Assembly (NCBI GenBank): GCA_014281115.1 | Contig: JACONQ010000001.1 | Coordinates: 1,984,001-2,048,000, forward strand | DNA length: 64,000 nt | Source: Laburnicola sp. R22_1 | Taxonomy: Eukaryota > Ascomycota > Dothideomycetes > Pleosporales > Didymosphaeriaceae | Reading direction: 5' to 3' | In this document: positions 55,603 through 64,000 of the stretch, in pieces | Numbering within the stretch: position 1 is the stretch's first letter | How the letters are laid out: each line of letters opens with the position of its first letter | Notes under the pieces: generated by a model | Told to the model about the DNA's origin: nothing | Seen by the model: only the letters and a program-made list of their open reading frames with translations | Databases searched by the model: none | Translations under genes and position numbers: made by a program

Positions 55603-58600
55603 ATGTCTCTAGCGATGCTTAAGGAAGCCATAGTGTACCTAACCAATTACACTAACTATACACCATGGATAAGGCAAATTAAAGCCCGCGCTCAATCTCT
55701 TAAAATCTAAAATATTATTAACCTAGGTTAAGAGACTCAACCGAAGTGTAAACTAATCCTTCTAAGAGTACCAGATATTAGTGCCTACATCCTAACGGTA
55801 GCGTTTACCACCGCGAATACCGAAGATAAGGACGCACATTCTTTAAAGCTATTAGACCTTATAGAGACTAGTCTAAAGTTATATAGAGACGATTATAACT
55901 TTTATAAGAATTAACTTAAAACTTATAAACTACTTAACTAAGAGTATAAACAAGAAAAGGCGAACCTTAATAAGATAGTCGCCCTTATCTAGTTAACAAC
56001 CTCGGTATACTTGCAGACTAATTACTACAGTCTAGATTAATTAATTAGATAATAGATTAAGAACCTTACAAAGATAGTTAGGGTTAACTAAGAAGAGGAA
56101 GAACACTAAGCGAGGAGTAGGTATCTAGACGCCCTTAAACTAATAAGGTCTACTAGATTATAGGCGATCTAGCTCACTAAATATAATCACGCAGTAACTA
56201 AAGTAAAGTCTAATAGAGTTCTAGAGCTTACAAAGTTGTACGCAGTTAAACAAGACTTTATAAAAGTAGTGTCCAATATTACACTTATATAGGCCATAAG
56301 CTTTAAATAGAATGGAGGAAAGGACACTATCCTTAAAAGAAAGGATATAGTGAAACTCTTCTAAGAGCACATAGCACTATAGCACCCAATTAAGAGAAAA
56401 TAAAGGGGCGCCTTTGCTACTACTAGACTATCTCTCGCTAACGGTAGTGTACTCACCCAGACCGCAGATAGAGACGCCTATTCTATGGATAAAGCAGCAT
56501 TACTTAAGCGAGGCAGATTACGCGCTAAGAAAGCTAGCTTAAAAGCCAAATCCAAGTAGTCTGCGAACACAGACAATAAGCCAACAGTAGTTAGTAGCTA
56601 GAAAAGATTAAACCTTAAGTGCCCTACGTATAAACAACGCCATAGTCTATAAGACTGCTTTTACGCATTCCCTAAGAAGGCACCTAATTAGTTTTACCTA
56701 AAGCCTATAGTACAGTTATTAATTAGGTTTAAGCTAGAGAATAATCTAGTGCTTATAGAGCGCATGAGGGCTCTAAAGCGTCTAAAATTACAGACACTAA
56801 GAATTAAACAATTAAGCACTCCTACTCCAAGTTAAATTACTAAACTTGCTAATAATAAATAACTAGATGGCAGACAAATTACCAACATTACTATAAGCTT
56901 TAATACTATCGCTGCCTTCTACTACTTAGACCTAAATACATATCTATTACGTCACTTTACGACTCTCGATTTAGACACAATATACCACATCTATAATAAT
57001 ATTAACCACTTTGTTATATTATGACCACTATCGCTAGAAGACTTTATATAGGCGGGATTATTACAAGTATAGATTAAAGGATATAGTAGTGTCTATCTAC
57101 ACATTAAGAGTGCACAAGAAAATAGGGTACTAAGGCTAGACAATATTGCCTACTACTCTAATCTACTTTGCAATCTAGTGTTCTTCTAATTACTCTATAG
57201 GCAAGACCTCTAGTGAGATATATAAATAGATCCAACAATAATTAAAAGAATGCACAATACAGTCTTAGCCGAACTTTAAGAGCTCTATAGCTAATAGGTA
57301 CTCGAATACATACCTAAGCAAAGCTATACTATATATAATAGTACGTATGCCATATATAAGATTATTACGCGTACCGCACAACAAGCGTAGAAGGCAGACG
57401 CTATTATATAGTACAAATAACTAGGCCACCTAGATCCTTAGACACTAGAGCACACAGTAAATTACTCTAAGAGGGTGCGTATTAAGGGACCACTAACAAT
57501 TAAATACAATACTTATAGTAGATTAAAGCTTAAGCAACAAATTAGATAATAACCTAAGCAAATTAATGACAGCCCTAGTGAGAGAGTTACTATAGACTTT
57601 CACGACTATAAAGATACGAGCTTCACTAGCGAGAAAAGCCAGATGCTTATTACTAATTAATTTTTAGGCATGGCTTAGAACTTTTACTTTAAGGATAATT
57701 AACTAGCATAAATAATTATTAAGTTGCTAAAGAAATTTGTACTATTTATAAAAGTACAATTTAAGGTGACTATTAAAGTTATTAATTTTAATAATAAGAT
57801 CTTCTTAGTTAAGTAAAACATTTATAGGTAGTGCGTTAGTAAAGGTATTATTATTAAGCCTTTAGCACCTAATACCCAAGCTTAAAATAGAGGAGCTAAA
57901 CGCTTAGGGGATATAATTAAGGAGAAGGGTCGTGCAATGCGACTTAACGCCAATCTCCCCTTTAACCTATGGCCAAAGATTACACAAGCGGCTATATACC
58001 TATATAATTAAACTCTAAACTACGCTAACTAATAGCGATTACTATACAAAGTATTCTTTACAATGGTGGCTTTTTAAAACGGCATTATCACTTAACTAAA
58101 AAAACTAAACTAGGCTTACTTTAGAACCTATGGCTATAAAGCTTTCGCCCTAACTAATAATATAAAACGCGGCAAGAGCAAGCTCTAAAGGTTAGACTTA
58201 AAGGCATAGATTAGATACCTAGTAGGCTACTAATTATTAAACATTTAGAGAATATAGATACCTCTACTTAATAAAGTTATTAGCACACGCAATGTTATTT
58301 TTAATAAAGATAAGGTATTTTTAGGCAAATTAGAAGACCTATTAGACAACCTTATACACAGTACCACTAAAGAGATTATAGCATAGACTTAATTAGTAGA
58401 GTTACTACCTCTACTACTAGAATAAGAAAATACTAAATCTTTCTATAAGAACGAATTAATTACTAACACCCGTAATTGCGAGGATAAAGAAGAAGACCTA
58501 CTAGGATATTACTAAGGAAGAAAGATTAATTACACCTACCTAACACTACTAGTAATACCTCTGTCTATTATATTGCTTATCTAATTAATAACGAGTTTTA

Positions 58601-58985
58601 AACACAATTAATACGACTAGTTACCTATTAGATTACTATAGCCAGATTAACGCGCTATACTATAGGCAGCCGCTTTTCTAGTAGGTACATAGGCAGGAAG
58701 CAGAGATAAATACAAGGGGAAGCTGCTTAACAAAGCTTATTTTAATTATATACTTATAGTAGAAAAGAAACCCCATTAAAGCGAGTTGCTAGAACCTCTA
58801 TTATGCGGTATACAACTAGAGAATTACTCTTTATATATAATATAAAAGAATGCTAAGCAATTACACTTATAAAGCCATAAGAAAATAAGGTCTTAGAGTA
58901 AGGTGCCTATTGCCCTAGTGTAAGCACGCGGGCACTAAATCCTTAACTATATATGGGTATATACTTACAAGTTTAATAAACATTA

Positions 58986-60858
58986 ACGTACTCCACAACC
59001 GAGCGACTCACCCAACCGAGCGACTCACTTTTGCCAAGACCCCACCAAAACGTGCTACCATCAATAGTACAACGCGATGCCTCAACAACACAACGAACTA
59101 CTAGCGTCAAACAAAGCTCATATACAGCTTGCGATCCAGGCTATTAAACAAGACGTGTCACTTTCGCAAAGACGCGCTGCCGCCATCTATAACATCCCTT
59201 AAAAGACCCTCAGCCAACAACGCGCTGGAATCGCCTTCTGACGCAACTGCCTACCCAACATAATAAAGCTCACTATAAGAGAGGAGAAGGCGATTATACA
59301 GTATGTACTCGACCTAGACTCGCAAGGATTCCCGCTACAGCTTGCTGCTGTGGAGGATATGGCTAATTCTTTGCTAGCTGAGCGGCATCGCGACCCTATG
59401 GGCCATAACTAGGCTCTAAACTTTGTTAAGCGCCAGCTAGAGCTTAAAGTCAAGTTTAATCGAAAGTACGACTATAAGAGAGCCCTCTAGGAGGATCCTG
59501 AGGTGATACGAGGCTGGTTCCGGCTTGTGGAGAACATAAAGGCTAAGTATGGTATCCTAGATAAGGACACCTACAATTTCGACAAGTCTGGCTTTATAAT
59601 AGGCATAATATTGACTGGAGCAGTAGTTACAGGCTCTAAGCGTTAAGGACGGCCAAAGCAGGTGCAGCAGGGCAATAGGGAGTGGACAACAGTTATCCAA
59701 GGCATCAACGCAATAGGGTGGTGGATCCCACCCTTTATTATCTTCGGGGGCAAGCACCACCTCTCCGCCTGGTATAAGGAGAAGGATCTACCTTATGATT
59801 GGGTTATTGCAGTCTCTAAGAACGGCTAGACGACAAATGAGCTTGGTCTGCAATGGCTAAAGCACTTTGATGAGCATACAAAGAGGCGTACTATTGGTGG
59901 AGCACGTTTGCTTATTATTAATGGCCACGAAAGTCATAACTCGCTTAAATTCCAGGATTACTACAAAAAGAGTAATATTATTACTCTCTATATGCCTCCA
60001 CATTTGTCGCACCTCTTGCAGCCACTTGACGTGGGTTGTTTTGCGCCGTTAAAGAAGGCGTATGGGCGCTAAGCCAAGAATCTGATGCGCAACCACATCA
60101 CGCACATCACCAAAATCAAGTTCCTACCTTGCTTTATTGCTGCTTTTAAGGCTTCAATTACTGAAAGTAATATCAAAGGAGGCTTTCGAGGTGCTGGCCT
60201 AGTGCCCCACGACCCAGAGGCTGTACTATCGCAGCTTGACGTCCGCCTGCGTACGCCTCCAGAATGTACTATTCGCGATAGTACATAGGAGTCACAAACT
60301 CCGCAAAATAGTACAGAACTTGAGTCACAATCAATACTAGTTAAGCAGAGGATTTAAAGGCATGTGGATAGTTTCCCAACTTATATAGTTGAGGCGGTGG
60401 AAAAGCTCGTTAAAGGCGCCGAGCTAATAGGGCATTCTTTGGTGTTAATAACCAAACGCAACGCCGAACTTCAAGCTGCTAATGAGGCCGCCACGCGACG
60501 TAAATCGCACAAAAGAAAGCGATTGCAGCAAGAAGGAGCTCTTACAGCTAAAGAGGGCCAGCGGCTAGCTACTCTAAAGGACTTTGCGGCGCGCAGTAAT
60601 GGCAAGAAGGCAAAGAAGAGGGCGCGCGTTAATGGAGGCGAGCCAACTCAACAGCGCTGTGGACGCTGCGGCAAGCCTGGGCACAATAGAACAACGTGTA
60701 AATAACCTGCAGAAGTAGATTCTGAATAGATTGGCCTATTTAGACTATTAATAATAGTTCGTATTGACTCTGTACTGTCGTGAATAGTACATGTTTTGGT
60801 GGGGTCTTGGCAAAAGTGAGTCGCTCGGTTGGGTGAGTCGCTCGGTTGTGGAGTACGT
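58986..60858 (+). mobile_element. Pogo-type DNA transposon, element 4 (mildly RIPped)
   Basis: 1873 bp with TA at 58984-58985 and 60859-60860. Long near-perfect inverted repeats (about 66 bp) start acgtactccacaaccgagcg and hold two copies of caaccgagcgactcac 17 bp apart. Inserted in the Copia relic. Confidence 0.93.
59077..60705 (+). pseudogene. Transposase relic of element 4 with C-terminal zinc knuckle
   Basis: 543-codon frame from ATG 59077 to TAA 60705, broken by about nine nonsense codons (mostly TGG to TAG) and no net frameshift. HTH/CENP-B-type start (MPQQHNELLASNKAHIQLA), catalytic YNFDKSGF, a second motif reading INGHESHN (Asp lost from the usual DGHxSH), and LLQPLDVGCF. The last 60 residues are basic and end in a CCHC zinc knuckle CGRCGKPGHNRTTC. 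It differs from elements 1-3 in length and C-terminus. Confidence 0.9.
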
Positions 60859-60935
60859 TATTAATTTTAGAAGTGTAAGACTAGGTTAGTAGTGCGTAGA
60901 GATTAATAACGCCACCTTACTACTTAAGATACCTA

Positions 60936-62725
60936 AGCTAGCGTACAAGGATCCTGATCACCCGGTGTTTCTGATCACCCCATCAAAACGCGACACCTGA
61001 ACAAAACACGCGATATCTCTCTACAACGCTCATCAATATGGACGCCCGCGAGCATGCTATACAATCCGCTATTCGCGATTTCGCTACAGGTCTTTATACA
61101 AGTCAGCGTGCAGCTGCAAAGGCGTACGGCATCTCCCAGTCTACGCTATCGATGCGACTCCGTGGCGTAACAACGAGCTCGCTCAGTCACCAGCACCAGC
61201 AGCGATTAACTCCTCGACAGGAGGACTTTCTAGTAGAATGGATCCTTGAAGAAGACGCGCGCGCCTGCCCTCCCTCACACGCTCGCGCGCGAGAAATGGC
61301 CAATCGAATCCTACGTATGAACGGCGACGATCGTCCTGTTGGTAAGCACTGGCTATACCACTTTATCAAGCGCCAGCCACGTATCGCCTCTGTAGTCGGC
61401 AGAAAGCTAGAGGCTCAGAGAGCTGATGCAGCGACTCCAGAGCAGTTGCGCGCGTTCCTAGAGCGCTATGAGCAGACTCGACAGCGGCTCAACATACAGG
61501 CGGAGAATACATACAATATGGATGAGACTGGCGTTGCTCTAGGAGTATGTACAAACACTAGAGTACTCTCTAGTAGTTAGAAAAAGAAGGCTTACATTCG
61601 GTCTCTAGAGAATCGCGAGTGGGTCTCTATAATTGAGTGCGTATCGGCGACAGGGCAGAAACTACGCTGCGCAGTTATCTTTAAAGGCCAGAGCCTACAG
61701 ACTACCTGGTTCCTAGCTAAATCCGTGCCTAGCTAGCTCTATACAACCTCTGAGAACAGATGGACGTCGAAAGCGATAGGTGTTGAGTGGCTATAGCGTA
61801 TATTCATACCTGAGACGGCTATAGGTGATGGCCAGTACCGCCTTCTTATCCTCGACGGTCACGGCAGCTATATTAATATAGACTTCCTTTGGCTCTGCAA
61901 GCAGCATCGAATTGAGCTCTTATACCTACCTGCGCACTCCTCACACGTCCTACAGCCTCTAGATCTTGCTCCTTTCTCTGTAATCAAGTCTAGTTACAGA
62001 TGTTAGATCCAGGAGCTCGCATCACTTGACGACGCTGCGCCTGTTAAGAAGGAGCGCTTTATTACCTGCTATCATTAAGCTAGGGAGGAAGGCTTCACAG
62101 AGCGTGTGATTCGAGCTGGCTGGCAGGCATCTGGTATCTGCCCATTCAACATCAATCACGTGCTCAGCTCGTCGCAGGTCTCTCAGAGGCCTACTACGCC
62201 TACACGTCAGCAGCAGCCTCAGCAGCAGCTCCAGAGCTTCCTCTCGACTCCCCAGGGCCCTCACGATCTCTATATAGCGCAGCGCAGCGTCCAGAGCGTT
62301 GAGAATCTAGGTCGTACGACCCGGCTGCTCCTACAGAAAGCAGGTAAGGCTCTAGCAGCTGCAAATACTAGAGCTGCAGGCCTAGAAGCAGAGAAAAGAC
62401 GCCTTGAGCAGCAGCTAGAGATATCTACCTCTCAGCGTCAGCGTAAGCGCGTTCGAGTAGACCCAAATCAACGCTTTGCAGAGGTAGAGAGTATTAGGGA
62501 GGCTATGCGCGCAGCTGAGGCTTCAGCAGTCCAACCACGTAGATCTACTATATCAAGCACCTCAGAAACAGCTGCTATAGCTACAGCAGCTGCAGCGCTT
62601 GAATCTATGTGTAGTCAATGGCAATTATAAGCAGCGTTGCTGAGATATCGCGCGTTTTGTGCAGGTGTCGCGTTTTGGTAGAGTGATCAGAAACACCGGG
62701 TGATCAGGATCCTTGTACGCTAGCT
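60936..62725 (+). mobile_element. Pogo-type DNA transposon, element 5 (mildly RIPped)
   Basis: 1790 bp with TA at 60934-60935 and 62726-62727. Inverted repeats start agctagcgtacaaggatcct and hold two copies of ctgatcaccc 17 bp apart. Precise removal with one TA restores the Copia frame DTYAATLAGRSFQ (together with removal of the solo LTR). Confidence 0.93.
61038..62630 (+). pseudogene. Transposase relic of element 5
   Basis: 531-codon frame from ATG 61038 to TAA 62630 with five in-frame stops (codons at 61578, 61734, 61794, 62004, 62076) and no frameshift. HTH/CENP-B-type N-terminus (MDAREHAIQSAIRDFATG), catalytic motifs TYNMDETG, LDGHGSY and LQPLDLAPF, Gln-rich segment and coiled-coil tail. 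Stops fit the RIP direction for Trp and Gln codons. Confidence 0.9.
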
Positions 62726-62746
62726 TATGCTGCGACCCTCGCAGGA

Positions 62747-62899
62747 TGTGACGGATTTTAGGTGATTACGTCAGCGGTGCTGTGATTACGTCAGCGCCTT
62801 GGCCCGTGCTCTACTCAGGAGTATACGGGACTCCCATAGCTCAATAGTTACAATCAACAATTGCCTTAACTTTCGACTAAGGATCTTAACGATTCAACA
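62747..62899 (+). mobile_element. 153-bp solo LTR inserted in the Copia relic
   Basis: Begins TGTGACGG and ends TTCAACA, flanked by the 5-bp duplication CAGGA (62742-62746 and 62900-62904). No internal region, so it is a solo LTR from recombination. Contains two copies of gtgattacgtcagcg with the CRE/ATF-like core TTACGTCA. GC content normal, not RIPped. Orientation cannot be set firmly. Confidence 0.85.
62762..62796. promoter_or_regulatory. Tandem ATF/CRE-like motifs in the solo LTR
   Basis: gtgattacgtcagcg occurs twice within about 35 bp. TTACGTCA resembles sites bound by bZIP factors of the ATF/CREB type. Function is inference. Confidence 0.5.
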
Positions 62900-64000
62900 C
62901 AGGACGATCTTTTCAACTGCTCATGTCTATGGCAGCTCGGTACGACCTAGAGCTCACCCAGTACGACGTCACCAACGCCTTCGTCCATGCGAAACTGGAC
63001 AGAGAACTCTACATAAGAATGCCACAAGGCTACACACAACCTGGCACTATCCTGCAATTGCACAAGGTATTGTATAGTCTTCGAATCTTACCACTATTGT
63101 GGTAGAGAGAATTTACCAGTGCTCTCACGGATCTTAGTTTTACCGCAGTCCCACACGAGTCTTACTGTATAATTAAAGACAGTATTATTATCTTCTTCTA
63201 CGTTAACGACCTTATTGTCGCCTACTCTAAGAATTAGAAGCACACTACTAGGGTAGTGATAAAAAAGATAAGTATAAAGTTTACCCTTACTAGTGGTAAT
63301 AATCTTTAGTAGTTTCTAGAGATTAAAATTGTTAGAGACTGTGCAAATAGGAAACTCTGGCTATTACACGCATCCTATATAGACAAGATTAGTTGTCTTA
63401 TTAACTAATACGACCTTAAATACAATACCCTAATGTCTGCAGTTAAACTAAAACCCTAAGAAGGACTTGCCACAAAGGCTAAGATTAACTAATACTAGTA
63501 AAAGATTAGATCTATCCTCTACGCTATAGTAACCACGCGCCCTAATATTACTTTTGTAAGCTCTTAACTATCGCAATTTCTATTAAATCTAAGCAATAAG
63601 CATTACGACGCCGCCGACCGCGTACTGCTATATCTGTTCTCCACTTAATTATTAGGGTTACGCTTTAGAGGAGTAGATACCTATAAGGTTGCTAGCAACG
63701 CCTCTTTTGCTAACAATACCCTTAACTAAAGAGCTCGCAAGGATACATTATTAAGCTGTTTAGTGGTCTTGTTGCCTAGAAGGCGAGTAAGCAAGACATA
63801 GTCACCACCTTAATAACTAAAGCTAAGTTGCTAGCTCTTTTACAGATTGTAAAGAAGGTACTATTTACCTCTTAGTTAATTGCTAAGCTTAAGATCTAAC
63901 TTACCCTATTAATAATTACTATTAGTTGCGACAATTAACAAACTATTTAACTTATTACTAAAGAAATTGCCAAGTTATAAATAAAGCTTAGGCACGTTAG

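Larger units (their letters stand above)
55603..64000 (+). pseudogene. RIP-degraded Ty1/Copia gag-pol relic, split by three insertions, runs off the window
   Basis: Segments 55603-58985, 60861-60935, 62728-62746 and 62905-64000. Gag starts MSLAMLKEAIVYLTNYTNY at 55603; zinc-knuckle remnant (CPTYKQRHSL*DCF) near 56,620; GAG-pre-integrase motif YK*LGHLDP*TLEHT near 57,410-57,460; integrase ERVTIDFHDYK near 57,580; connection WVYTYKFNKH at 58,950. After the inserts the reverse transcriptase resumes as SMAARYDLELTQYDVTNAF near 62,923 and FFYVNDLIVAYSK near 63,200 (YVDD to YVND), then RNase H remnants. The 62,905-63,105 part is much less mutated than the rest. Confidence 0.88.

Noticed and set aside
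1..64000. CRISPR array, operon or prokaryotic defence system
   Set aside because: Genes are spliced and eukaryotic; no regularly spaced repeat-spacer array. The 18-bp minisatellite has no unique spacers.

Overview
The window is nuclear DNA of a filamentous ascomycete (Pezizomycotina, probably Dothideomycetes-like; species not determinable here). The host genes have short introns (47-76 bp in the three intact genes) with GT...AG ends and CTGAC/CTAAT-type branch sites. The repeats carry the C-to-T/G-to-A nonsense pattern typical of repeat-induced point mutation (RIP).

Layout. (1) 1-13,700 is a normal-GC gene block: the 3' two-thirds of the cAMP-producing adenylate cyclase (+), a CorA/GMN-type divalent metal transporter (-) and a large Ras-family GEF of the Lte1 type (-). 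Exon joins were resolved by reading: the cyclase C-terminus lies after a 53-bp intron, the CorA start codon lies in a separate first exon, and both termini of the GEF lie beyond introns. (2) 15,143-22,987 holds one NLR gene (Helo-like N-domain, NB-ARC, TPRs), now a pseudogene: one nonsense codon, two +1 frameshifts and two tandem Fot1/pogo transposons in the same TA of its TPR exon. One transposon is mildly RIPped, the other (619-aa transposase) looks intact. (3) 24,063-33,740 is an old roughly 1-kb repeat carrying a RIPped Fot1/pogo element and an intact Ty3/Gypsy chromovirus-type retrotransposon with identical 216-bp LTRs and a Tf1-like self-priming site. (4) 33.1-59 kb is an AT-rich, gene-free RIP block: a Gypsy relic with its LTRs, a Tc1/mariner relic, a Copia relic, MITE-like repeats, telomere-like arrays, a coding-type minisatellite and a large inverted repeat. 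(5) 59-62.9 kb: the Copia relic is split by two more pogo-type elements and a 153-bp solo LTR; removing all three restores a continuous Copia reverse-transcriptase frame.

No gene cluster or CRISPR-like system is present. The signalling genes are plausibly connected only in the general sense that Ras-type GTPases activate fungal adenylate cyclase. The best observation is structural: all five Fot1/pogo-type elements, with unrelated terminal sequences, carry two direct copies of a motif spaced exactly 17 bp apart in each terminal inverted repeat, the length of a CENP-B box, matching their CENP-B-type DNA-binding domains.
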